In this document: piece after piece, positions 15,736 through 22,938 of the stretch
Layout of the letters: each line of letters begins with the position of its first letter
Position numbering within the stretch: position 1 is the stretch's first letter
From: Ga0077527 sp964606765
GTDB lineage: Bacteria; Pseudomonadota; Gammaproteobacteria; Burkholderiales; SG8-41
Reading direction: 5' to 3'
Length of the DNA: 33,623 nucleotides
Assembly: GCA_964606765.1 (NCBI GenBank)
Contig: CAZSIR010000012.1
Location: 1-33,623, forward strand
The notes under the pieces: model-generated
The model's input: the letters and a program-made list of their open reading frames with translations, nothing else
What the model was told of the DNA's origin: nothing
Database searches by the model: none
Made by a program: the position numbers and the translations under genes

Positions 15736-16902
15736 CTAAAAGTAATCCATTCCGAAGCAGCCCGTCGCCAGATCCATCTGTTCCACCAGCTTGCGGCCGA
15801 CCATGTTGCGCAGCGTTTCGGTGGTGCCGCCGCCGAGGCTGCCGTATCGGGTGCCGCGGAAAAAGCGCGAGACCGGGAATTCGTCGGTGAAGCCGTAACC
15901 GCCGTGCACCTGCACCGCCTCGCTGGTGACGCGGATCGACATTTCATTGGTGTATATCTTGGCCATTGCTGCCAGCGTCGGATCAGGAAATTTGTCGCCC
16001 GATACCGCGGCACGGTAAAGCAGGCCGCGCGCGGCTTCGATTTCGATGTACATGTCGGCCACTTTCCAGCGCATGCCCTGAAAGTCGCCGATTTTTTTGC
16101 CGAAGGCCGAGCGTTGGCGCATGTATTTCACCGCCTCTTCCAGCGCGCCTTCGGCAAGTCCCAGGCAGATCGCCGGATTGAGGCAACGCTGGGTGTTGAA
16201 GGCCGACAGCAGCTTTTTCATGCCGTTGTCGCGGATCACCAGGTTCTCCAGCGGCAGTTCGATGTCGTCGAAGAATACGTCGGACAGGTATTCGCCGCCC
16301 ATGGTGTGATAACTCGCCTTGGCGCTGAGGCCCTTGATGCCGCCGGGTACCAGCACGCAGCCGATGCCCTCTGCGCCGGGTTTGTTGTCGACGCGGGTGA
16401 ACACCACGAACATCTCGGCAATGTCGGCGCGTGAAATCAGCGTCTTTGCACCGCGGAGGATCACGCGGTCGCCCTTGATGGTGCAGTTGGTCTTGTAGTT
16501 CGGCACGTCGGTGCCGGCATCGGGTTCGGTCATGCAGATGGCGAGCATGGCTTCGCCGGTGGCGACGCGCGGCAGGATTTTGCGTTTGATTTCCTCCGGC
16601 GCGAACGTCGCGATGACGCGGGTCTGGGTGCCGACTTCGCCGAGCGCCCCCATGGCGGTGACATAACAGACCTTGCCGATTTCCTCGAGCACCAGCACGG
16701 TGTCGAGGATCGACAGCCCGGAGCCGCCGTATTCCTGCGGCACGGCCATGCCGAGGACGCCGATCTCGCCCAGCCGTTTCATGTTTTCGGCGGGCCATGT
16801 GCCGTCGAGGTATTTGATCGCACGCGGCGCGAATTCCTTCTGGCAGACCTTGCGTACGGTGTCGACGAAGGCGCGCTGTTCTTCCGAGATGCTGAAATCC
16901 AT
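15736..16902 (-). CDS. Acyl-CoA dehydrogenase family protein, catalytic Glu replaced
   Basis: This 388-residue FAD enzyme starts at ATG 16902 (MDFSISEEQRAF, the canonical ACAD N terminus); the longer frame is not needed. The three ACAD domains are present, with flavin-contact motifs AICMTEPDAGTD (121-132) and QVHGGYGFTDEFPVSRFFR (331-349). These enzymes oxidise acyl-CoA thioesters at the alpha-beta bond and pass electrons to ETF. At the canonical catalytic-base site, where most family members have YEGT, it reads GGGT (Gly358 at the Glu position). The alternative helix position used by isovaleryl-CoA dehydrogenase also lacks an obvious Glu (LSAFNTQRCLNPA). Either another base is used or the chemistry differs. 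It lies 32 bp after the aldolase-like gene and before the lipoprotein. Substrate unknown. Confidence 0.9.
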   Translation of the reverse strand: MDFSISEEQRAFVDTVRKVCQKEFAPRAIKYLDGTWPAENMKRLGEIGVLGMAVPQEYGGSGLSILDTVLVLEEIGKVCYVTAMGALGEVGTQTRVIATFAPEEIKRKILPRVATGEAMLAICMTEPDAGTDVPNYKTNCTIKGDRVILRGAKTLISRADIAEMFVVFTRVDNKPGAEGIGCVLVPGGIKGLSAKASYHTMGGEYLSDVFFDDIELPLENLVIRDNGMKKLLSAFNTQRCLNPAICLGLAEGALEEAVKYMRQRSAFGKKIGDFQGMRWKVADMYIEIEAARGLLYRAAVSGDKFPDPTLAAMAKIYTNEMSIRVTSEAVQVHGGYGFTDEFPVSRFFRGTRYGSLGGGTTETLRNMVGRKLVEQMDLATGCFGMDYF

Positions 16903-16934
16903 GATGAGGCCGTGAGTGGTGGATGGTGAAAGCT

Positions 16935-17744
16935 TCAGTGCCAGTAGGGCGGGAAACCGGAATTTTTTGATTCGGCGTCCAGCAGGCGCAGCATCGCGTG
17001 CCATTCCAGCACGCCGTAGGGCCGTCGCGTGCCGGGCTGGTAAAGATTGGCGGTGTGGTCTATGACTTCCTGCGGCGGCAGCACGATCTGCTGTCCGCCG
17101 GCCATCGCATCCACCTGGGAACGGCAGGACATCTCCAGCTGGTACATGGTGTTGAACGCCTGCTGGATGGTGTCGCCGCAGGTCAGCAATCCGTGGTTGC
17201 GCAGCATCATCGCATCGTGCGGACCGAGGTCGCGCACCAGGCGCTCGCGCTCGGCGAGGTCGACCGCGGGGCCTTCATAGTCGTGGTAGCCGAGGTGTCC
17301 GACAAAACGCATCGAGGTCTGGGTCATCGGCAGCAGTCCGCACTGCATGGAGCAGACGGCCATGCCGGCACGGGTATGCGTGTGGATCACGCATTTCACC
17401 GAGGGGCGCGCGTGGTGGATCGCGCCATGAATGACATAGCCGGATTTGTTGATGCCGTAGTCTGTGTCCGGTTTCCACAGGATGTTGCCTTCAAGATCGA
17501 TCTTCACCAGGCTCGATGCGGTGATTTCCTTGTAGAGCAGGCCATAAAGATTGATCAGCAGGTGATCGTCATCACCGGGAATCCGCGCGGTGATGTGGTT
17601 GTAGATCAGGTCGGTCATGCCGAAGCTGTCGGTCAGCCGGTAGCAGGCGGCGAGGTTGACCCGCGTCTCCCATTCTTCGGGGCTGACTTCTTCCTTGATG
17701 CTGCGGAACTGGGTCGAATAATTGGCGCTCACGGGCGGTCTCAA
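16935..17744 (-). CDS. Class II aldolase/adducin-domain protein
   Basis: This is a protein of about 269 residues in the fuculose-phosphate aldolase/AraD fold family. Members are zinc-dependent aldolases, epimerases or decarboxylases acting on small sugar-like or hydroxy-acid substrates. Visible landmarks are the YNHITARIPG strand (48-57), the metal ligands His121 and His123 in IHTHTRAG, and the third ligand His184 in LRNHGLL. The start is uncertain: the first codon is TTG at 17744, GTG at 17732 is the other near choice, and no good Shine-Dalgarno is seen. It is first in a likely operon with the acyl-CoA dehydrogenase (gap 32 bp) and is divergent from the alpha/beta hydrolase. Substrate not predictable. 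Confidence 0.87.
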   Translation of the reverse strand: MRPPVSANYSTQFRSIKEEVSPEEWETRVNLAACYRLTDSFGMTDLIYNHITARIPGDDDHLLINLYGLLYKEITASSLVKIDLEGNILWKPDTDYGINKSGYVIHGAIHHARPSVKCVIHTHTRAGMAVCSMQCGLLPMTQTSMRFVGHLGYHDYEGPAVDLAERERLVRDLGPHDAMMLRNHGLLTCGDTIQQAFNTMYQLEMSCRSQVDAMAGGQQIVLPPQEVIDHTANLYQPGTRRPYGVLEWHAMLRLLDAESKNSGFPPYWH

Positions 17745-17849
17745 CTGGGGATTTGAATGGATAGAGGGGATTCTTGCGGGAAAATTCTGTCGCCGGATGG
17801 AAGGGCATGCGGTGATTTTGCTGCGGAATTATAGCTTGCAGAGGCGTGT

Positions 17850-17878
17850 TTGACTGGCACGGTTCCGTATCCTAGACT
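17850..17878 (+). promoter_or_regulatory. Putative sigma-70 promoter of the alpha/beta hydrolase gene
   Basis: TTGACT (17850-17855), a 17-bp spacer and TAGACT (17873-17878) lie in the 177-bp divergent region, 43 bp before the ATG at 17922. The same CTAGACT -10 context occurs at the predicted promoter at 32796-32801. Confidence 0.4.
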
Positions 17879-17921
17879 TGCGTTCCCTCTCTGACCGCTG
17901 GCTTTTTCTCCTCAGGAATTC

Positions 17922-18845
17922 ATGGACCAAACCGCAAAAACCGCCGCGATCGCCGGCAAGGAACACTGGACTCGCAAGGGCGACGTCAGGCTTTTCCTGT
18001 GGGAAAAACCGGCGACCGATGGCAAGGGCGCCAAGGGCACTGTGCTGTTCGTGCATGGATCCTCGATGGCCTCGCAACCCACCTTTGACCTGCAGGTGCC
18101 GGGACGTCCCGATTCGTCGGTGATGGACTGGTTCGCGCAGCGCGGCTTCAACACCTGGTGCGTGGACATGGAGGGTTATGGCCGCTCCGACAAGTCCCGC
18201 GACCTGTATTTCGACATCGCCAATGGCGCCGACGATCTGGCGGCGGCGAGCGACTACATCAGCAAAACCAGCGGCGCGAAAAAATTCCTCGTCTACGGCA
18301 TTTCGTCCGGCGCCCTGCGTGCGGCGATGTTTGCCGAGCGTCATCCGGAGCGCGTTTCCCGGCTGGCGCTGGATGCCTTCGTGTGGACCGGAAAGGGCAG
18401 CCCGACGCTGGAAGAGCGCGCGAAGAAACTCGACCAGTGGAAGGCCAGCAAGCGGCGTCCAATCGACCGCGCTTTCGTGCATTCCATTTTCAACCGTGAC
18501 CATGCCGGCTGTGCCGAGGAAAAAGTCATCGAAGCTTTTGCCGACGCCATCCTCGCGCTGGATGATTCGGTTCCGACCGGCACCTACCTCGACATGTGCG
18601 CCCGCCTGCCGGTGGTGGATCCGGCGAAAATCACCGCCGCCACGATCATCATGCGCGGCCAGTTCGACGGCATTGCCGGCATGGACGACCTGCTCGATTT
18701 TTTCAACCGTTTGCCGAACCCGGACAAGCAGTTCGCGGTGATGGCCGGCATTTCCCACGCCAGCTTCCAGCAGATCAATTTCCGCACCGTCTATCACATC
18801 CTATATTCGTTTTTCACCCAGCCGGAACCTGTCTACCGCGGATGA
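17922..18845 (+). CDS. Alpha/beta hydrolase
   Basis: This 307-residue cytoplasmic hydrolase has no signal peptide. The oxyanion motif is VLFVHGSS (about 41-48). The nucleophile elbow is GISSG at 126-130 (Ser128). Candidate acid Asp249 lies in MRGQFDG, and the catalytic His279 in GISHASF. The family cleaves esters, thioesters, lactones or C-C bonds; the substrate is not predictable. The start follows CAGGA at good distance. A Bug receptor gene follows 60 bp later, so the enzyme may process the compound captured by that receptor. Confidence 0.88.
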   Translation: MDQTAKTAAIAGKEHWTRKGDVRLFLWEKPATDGKGAKGTVLFVHGSSMASQPTFDLQVPGRPDSSVMDWFAQRGFNTWCVDMEGYGRSDKSRDLYFDIANGADDLAAASDYISKTSGAKKFLVYGISSGALRAAMFAERHPERVSRLALDAFVWTGKGSPTLEERAKKLDQWKASKRRPIDRAFVHSIFNRDHAGCAEEKVIEAFADAILALDDSVPTGTYLDMCARLPVVDPAKITAATIIMRGQFDGIAGMDDLLDFFNRLPNPDKQFAVMAGISHASFQQINFRTVYHILYSFFTQPEPVYRG

Positions 18846-18853
18846 GCGCAGCG

Positions 18854-18881
18854 CGGTTCTGTCACAACGGTTCTGTCATAA
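18854..18881 (+). repeat. Tandem 14-bp direct repeat upstream of the first Bug gene
   Basis: CGGTTCTGTCACAA (18854-18867) is followed at once by CGGTTCTGTCATAA (18868-18881), identical at 13 of 14 positions. The pair ends 24 bp before the Bug ATG, just upstream of its strong AAGGAGG ribosome site. Each unit contains CTGTCAC or CTGTCAT, the heptamer of PhoB sites, but with a 14-bp rather than 11-bp period. Confidence 0.55.
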
Positions 18882-18905
18882 CTACAGCAAGCAAGGAGGA
18901 ATCAG

Positions 18906-19880
18906 ATGAAACAGAAGCAATTGCAGTTTGCCGGAGCGGCGCTCGCCGCCTTGTCGCTGCTCTGGGGCGGTGCAGCGTCCGCCCAGCAGTGGCCGTCGAA
19001 AGCGGTGCGCATTGTCGTGCCTTTTGGCGCGGGCGGCGGCACCGACATCCAGGGGCGACTGCTCGGACAGAAGTTCCAGGCGAGCATGGGGCAGAATTTT
19101 CTCGTCGATAACCGTGCCGGCGCCGCGGGCCTGATTGGCGCCGATCTGGTGGCGAAATCCCCCGGTGATGGCTACAACATCCTGTTCACCACGGCATCCC
19201 TCGCTGTCAATATCACGCTGTACGGCAAACGCGTCACCTTCGATCCTTATGTCGATCTGGTGCCGGTGAGCTGGATCTCTTCGGTGCCTCTGGTGCTGGT
19301 CGCGCATCCGAGCGTACCGGTTAAGAACGTCAAGGAGCTGATTGCGCTGGCGAAGAAAAGCGGCAAGATGAATGCCGCGCACAACGGTTCGGGCACGACC
19401 AGCCACCTGTCGATCGAAATGCTCAAGCTGTTCGGTGGCGTCAATGTGACGCCGATCCCGTACAAAGGCGGCGGGCCGGCCATCGTCGCGCAGATCAGCG
19501 GCGAAACCGACTTCACCTTTGCCACCGCGCTGGCCGCGCAGCCTTTCATCAAAACCGGCAAGGTGCGCCCGCTGGCGGTCACCACGGCGAAGAAATCCTC
19601 GGCTTTTCCCGACCTGCCGACGATGAACTCGATTTATCCGGATTTCGAATCCGACAACTGGTATGCGATGTTTTTCCCCAAGGGTACGCCCAAGGACATC
19701 GTCGCCAAGCTGAACGGCGAAATCGTCAAGGCGCTCAAGTCGCCTGACGTCAATGACTTCATCCGCAAGGAAGGCGGCGAACCGGTGGGCAGCACGCCGG
19801 AGGAGCTGACGGCCTATTTCAAGCGTGAAGTCGAGAAATACGCCAAGGTCATCAAGGCGGCGAACATACGCGCCGACTGA
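18906..19880 (+). CDS. Bug/TctC-family periplasmic solute-binding protein (1 of 7)
   Basis: This 324-residue protein has a Sec signal peptide cleaved near AASA-Q (residue 26). The mature start is WPSKAVRIVVPFGAGGGTD, the first ligand-binding loop of the Bug (tripartite tricarboxylate receptor) family. Bug proteins bind small carboxylates or related compounds in a closed Venus-flytrap pocket and deliver them to TctAB-type permeases or signalling partners. The DNRAGAAGLIGA and PYKGGGPA motifs are also present. AAGGAGG lies at an ideal distance from the ATG. It is closely similar to the next Bug gene (shared GGGTDIQGRLLG and DNWYAMF), so the two look like a tandem duplication. A terminator follows. 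Confidence 0.93.
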   Translation: MKQKQLQFAGAALAALSLLWGGAASAQQWPSKAVRIVVPFGAGGGTDIQGRLLGQKFQASMGQNFLVDNRAGAAGLIGADLVAKSPGDGYNILFTTASLAVNITLYGKRVTFDPYVDLVPVSWISSVPLVLVAHPSVPVKNVKELIALAKKSGKMNAAHNGSGTTSHLSIEMLKLFGGVNVTPIPYKGGGPAIVAQISGETDFTFATALAAQPFIKTGKVRPLAVTTAKKSSAFPDLPTMNSIYPDFESDNWYAMFFPKGTPKDIVAKLNGEIVKALKSPDVNDFIRKEGGEPVGSTPEELTAYFKREVEKYAKVIKAANIRAD

Positions 19881-19916
19881 TCTCCGTTGCGGCAAGGTCC
19901 GCGCGATGTTCTGACG

Positions 19917-19943
19917 AAAAGCCCGCCCAGTGCGGGCTTTTTT
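19917..19943 (+). terminator. Rho-independent terminator after Bug gene 1
   Basis: GCCCGC (19921-19926) pairs with GCGGGC (19932-19937) around a 5-base loop. AAAA lies before the stem and six T after it. Transcription of the next Bug gene must therefore start in the following AT-rich leader. Confidence 0.9.
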
Positions 19944-20013
19944 GTTTCCGGCTTCCTCCCCTGTTTCCCCTTGAATCCCTGAAAGTCCAAATGTTAATTA
20001 TGAGTTACTAAAG

Positions 20014-20100
20014 TGTGGATTATGTGTCAAAATAACCTTCCACACTGTGGATAACGAAAGGGTGCTTAACAAAATAACCCTTAATAATCAAATATATACG
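20014..20100 (+). promoter_or_regulatory. AT-rich leader with two DnaA-box-like 9-mers and a repeated 10-mer
   Basis: The stretch between the terminator and Bug gene 2 is far more AT-rich than its surroundings. It holds TGTGGATTA (20014-20022) and TGTGGATAA (20046-20054). The second is the exact reverse complement of the consensus DnaA box TTATCCACA, and the first has one mismatch. CAAAATAACC occurs at 20028-20037 and again at 20070-20079. Spacings are 32 and 42 bp, close to three and four helical turns. TCCACA-C-TGTGGA at 20039-20051 is also an inverted repeat. It probably contains the promoter of the next gene; a clear -35/-10 pair could not be fixed. Confidence 0.4.
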
Positions 20101-20110
20101 AGGAGAATCC

Positions 20111-21088
20111 ATGAAGCAATCCGCAATTTCCCGTTATGGCTTACCCATCCTTCTTCCGGCCTTGCTCATCACAAGCCTGCCGGCACTGGCGGACTACCCG
20201 GACAAGCCGGTGCGGCTGATCGTCCCCTTCAGCACCGGTGGCGGCACGGATATCCAGGGACGGCTGCTCGGCGAAAAAATGCGTCAAAGCCTGGGGCAGC
20301 AGGTGCTGGTCGATAACCGCACCGGAGCCGGCGGACTGATCGGCGCACAGATCACGGTCGAGTCGCCCGCCGATGGCTATACCGTGCTGTTCACCACGGC
20401 GACGATCGCGGTGAACACCACGCTGCAGAAGGACCGGATGAAATTCGACGCCCTGAAGGACCTAGCGCCGGTGACCTGGGTTTCGTCTGCGCCGCTGGTG
20501 CTGGTGGTGCACCCGAGTGTTCCGGTGAAATCCGTGAAGGAACTCGTCGCGCTGTCGAAGCGCACACCGCAGGGCCTCAACATGGGCGGCAACACGCCGG
20601 GCAGCACCAGCCACCTGTCCGCTGAAATGTTCAAGCAGTTTGCCAAAGCCAAGGGCGTGACCATCCTTTACAAGGGCGGCGGTCCGGCCACTCTGGGCGT
20701 GGCAACGGGTGAAATCGACCTGCTGTTTGCAACCGCACCTTCAGCGAGTCCCCACCTGAAAGCGAAGCGCCTGCGCGCACTGGCGGTGACTACCGCGAAA
20801 CCGGCTTCTGTGCTGCCCAAACTGCCGACGATGGATTCGCTGTATCCGGGATTCGTATCGGACAACTGGTATGCGATGTTCATGCCCGCCAATTCACCCA
20901 AGGCGGCGATCGACAGGATCAATGCGGAAGTCAAAAAGGCGCTGTCCGCCAGGGAGGTCGGCAGTTTCTATGCGCGGGAAGGTCTGGATCCGGTCGGCAG
21001 CACGCCGGCCGAATTGACGGATCTGGTCAAGCGCGAAATCACCAAATACGCCGAAGTCATCCAGCGCGGCAACATCAGGATGCGCTGA
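20111..21088 (+). CDS. Bug/TctC-family periplasmic solute-binding protein (2 of 7)
   Basis: This is a 325-residue periplasmic receptor with a signal peptide ending LPALA-D (residue 27). The mature start YPDKPVRLIVPFSTGGGTD carries the Bug loop 1; DNRTGAGGLIGA and LYKGGGPA follow. It shares long identical blocks with Bug 1, notably GGGTDIQGRLLG, SVPVK-x-VKEL and SDNWYAMF, and both end in a NIR-x-x tail. The other five end in SGAK-, AGIK- or SGIQ- tails. The ribosome site GAGGAG precedes the ATG by five bases. It has its own leader and its own terminator, so it is a single-gene transcript. Confidence 0.93.
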   Translation: MKQSAISRYGLPILLPALLITSLPALADYPDKPVRLIVPFSTGGGTDIQGRLLGEKMRQSLGQQVLVDNRTGAGGLIGAQITVESPADGYTVLFTTATIAVNTTLQKDRMKFDALKDLAPVTWVSSAPLVLVVHPSVPVKSVKELVALSKRTPQGLNMGGNTPGSTSHLSAEMFKQFAKAKGVTILYKGGGPATLGVATGEIDLLFATAPSASPHLKAKRLRALAVTTAKPASVLPKLPTMDSLYPGFVSDNWYAMFMPANSPKAAIDRINAEVKKALSAREVGSFYAREGLDPVGSTPAELTDLVKREITKYAEVIQRGNIRMR

Positions 21089-21110
21089 ATTTTTCCGGCC
21101 GTTTTTTGCA

Positions 21111-21136
21111 ACGCCTCCTGCGGGAGGCGTTTTTTT
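21111..21136 (+). terminator. Rho-independent terminator after Bug gene 2
   Basis: ACGCCTCC (21111-21118) and GGAGGCGT (21123-21130) close a TGCG tetraloop, followed by a run of T. Confidence 0.92.
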
Positions 21137-21230
21137 GTCTGGAGTGCAGTGGGCGACACCATACGGAACGGCGCGGAATGCCGGAACGGCCTGTTAGAAT
21201 CACGGCACCCCGAAATTCCTGAAACGCATC

Positions 21231-21854
21231 ATGACCGAATTCGACGCCGGCACAATTTCCTGGCAGGACCAGTACAAGCTGATGATCGGCAGCGTGACGC
21301 CGCGCCCGATTGCGCTGGTGACCACGCTGGGCCGCAACGGCCCCAATGCCGCGCCCTTCAGTTTTTTCAATGCGGTGGGTTCCGATCCGGCGATGCTGAT
21401 GTTTTCCGTCGGCGACAAATCAGGACAGGCCAAGGATACGGTGCGCAACATCCGCGAAACGCCCGAATTCGTGGTGCACATCGTCAGCGATGCCATCAAG
21501 GAGCGGATGAACATCTGCGCCGTCGATTACCCGCCGGAGGTCAATGAAATCGAGAAGGCCGGCTTCACCGCGCTGCCCTCGAGCCGGGTGCGCCCGCCGC
21601 GCATCGCGGAAGCGCCGGTGGCGATGGAGTGCCGCCTGATGCAGATCGTCGACCTCGGGCGCAAGCCCTATCACGTGGTGTTCGGCGAGGTTGTCTACTT
21701 CCATTATCACGACGGCATCGTGAATGAACGCTTTCATGTCGATGCCGGCCGCATCAACCCCATCGGCAGGCTGGCCGGCAAGGGCGGTTATACCCGCATC
21801 ACCGACCGTTTCGAGATGCCGCGCCTGCCGCTGGACGGCGCGGCCGGCGGGTAA
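21231..21854 (+). CDS. Flavin reductase-like / FMN-binding split-barrel protein
   Basis: This 207-residue cytoplasmic protein is of the flavin reductase domain family (PF01613-type). The SVTPRPIALVTTLG-x-x-GPNAAPFSFFNAV stretch (20-50) is the hallmark FMN-binding segment, and the later VRNIRETPEFVVHIVSD fits the split barrel. Members bind FMN and either reduce free flavin for a monooxygenase or act as NAD(P)H oxidoreductases. No partner monooxygenase is in this window. A TAGAAT (21195-21200) upstream could be a -10; its -35 is poor. Bug gene 3 follows 69 bp later on the same strand. Confidence 0.88.
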   Translation: MTEFDAGTISWQDQYKLMIGSVTPRPIALVTTLGRNGPNAAPFSFFNAVGSDPAMLMFSVGDKSGQAKDTVRNIRETPEFVVHIVSDAIKERMNICAVDYPPEVNEIEKAGFTALPSSRVRPPRIAEAPVAMECRLMQIVDLGRKPYHVVFGEVVYFHYHDGIVNERFHVDAGRINPIGRLAGKGGYTRITDRFEMPRLPLDGAAGG

Positions 21855-21923
21855 CATCGCAATAGCCATCATTAAAACAAAGCAGCCCAGCCGGAGGACA
21901 ATGATTCATTCGCAAGAGGCATC

Positions 21924-22889
21924 ATGAATACGCGCCGCCAGATTTTTCCGGTTCTTTTCATTGCACTGACCACGCTTCCCGCCGTTTCTGCCGAATACCC
22001 GCAGCGCCCCGTGCGTCTCGTGGTGCCGTATTCCGTGGGCGGTTCAACCGATACCGTGGCGCGCATCACCGGCGCCCGTCTTTCCGAGCGTCTCGGCCAG
22101 CAGGTGGTCATTGACAACCGCACCGGCGCCGGCACCCTGATCGGCACCGAGATCGTCAAGGATGCGACCCCCGACGGCCACATCCTGCTGATGGCGACAC
22201 CGCCGCTGGCGGTGAATCCTTCGCTGTATCCCAAGGTGCCGTATGTGCTCGAGCGCGACTTTGTCGCGATCACCAACATCGCGGGTTCCAGCAACCTGCT
22301 GGTGGTGCATCCTTCCATGCCCGCGGCCTCGGTGAAGGAGCTGATTGCGCTGCTGAAAGCCAATCCCGGCAAATACAGCTACGGTTCCAGCGGCGTTGGC
22401 GGCGCAGGCCATCTCGCCATGGCGCTGTTCACCAGCATGGCCGGCGTCGAGGCGCTGCATGTGCCGTACAAGGGTGGAGCGCCGGCGGTGGCGGATCTGG
22501 TGGCGGGGCGCCTGAACATGATGATGGCGAACCTGACCACCGCGCAACCGCATATCCGTGCCGGCAAGCTGAAAGGGCTCGGCGTGGGCAAGGCGAAGCG
22601 CTCCCCGCTGTTCCCGGAAATGCCGACGATTGCCGAAGCCGGGCTGAAGGGCTACGAGGCCAACAACTGGAACGGCGTGGTGGCGCCGCGCGGCACGCCG
22701 CGTGCAGTGATTGATCGCTTGCACAGGGACATCGTGGCGACCCTGCAGGAATCGGCGATTGCCGAACGCATGGCGCGCGCCGGCCTGGAGCCCATCGGCG
22801 ATACGCCGGCGGAATTCACGCAGTATCTGAAGTCCGAGGCCGCGAAGTGGGGTGGGCTGGTGAAGAAGGCGGGGATCAAAGCCGAATAA
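21924..22889 (+). CDS. Bug/TctC-family periplasmic solute-binding protein (3 of 7)
   Basis: This 321-residue periplasmic receptor has a signal peptide ending LPAVSA-E (residue 23). YPQRPVRLVVPYSVGGSTD gives loop 1, DNRTGAGTLIGTEIV follows, and PYKGGAPAVADLVAGR is the second pocket motif. The immediate ribosome site is only AGAGG. A stronger CGGAGG lies further up in front of an 8-codon reading frame that overlaps this ATG. prpD and a ridA-like gene follow on the same strand with a palindromic spacer, so this receptor may supply the substrate of that pair. Confidence 0.92.
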   Translation: MNTRRQIFPVLFIALTTLPAVSAEYPQRPVRLVVPYSVGGSTDTVARITGARLSERLGQQVVIDNRTGAGTLIGTEIVKDATPDGHILLMATPPLAVNPSLYPKVPYVLERDFVAITNIAGSSNLLVVHPSMPAASVKELIALLKANPGKYSYGSSGVGGAGHLAMALFTSMAGVEALHVPYKGGAPAVADLVAGRLNMMMANLTTAQPHIRAGKLKGLGVGKAKRSPLFPEMPTIAEAGLKGYEANNWNGVVAPRGTPRAVIDRLHRDIVATLQESAIAERMARAGLEPIGDTPAEFTQYLKSEAAKWGGLVKKAGIKAE

Positions 22890-22906
22890 GCCGGTTCAGC
22901 CCTTTC

Positions 22907-22921
22907 TTAAATAGTATTTAA
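22907..22921. promoter_or_regulatory. 15-bp AT-only inverted repeat before prpD
   Basis: TTAAATA (22907-22913) and TATTTAA (22915-22921) are perfect inverse arms around one G. It sits 18 bp after the Bug 3 stop and 17 bp before the prpD ATG. It could be an operator or part of a promoter together with the TATAAA at 22932. Confidence 0.4.
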
Positions 22922-22938
22922 AACAATAGGTTATAAAT

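Noticed and set aside
17829..19895. Two minus-strand frames of 322 and 337 residues
   Set aside because: They lie opposite the alpha/beta hydrolase and Bug 1, both of which have full motif sets and ribosome sites.
20014..20100. Replication origin
   Set aside because: Only two DnaA-box-like 9-mers and no dnaA, dnaN, gidA, repA or parAB nearby; a regulatory leader is the simpler reading.
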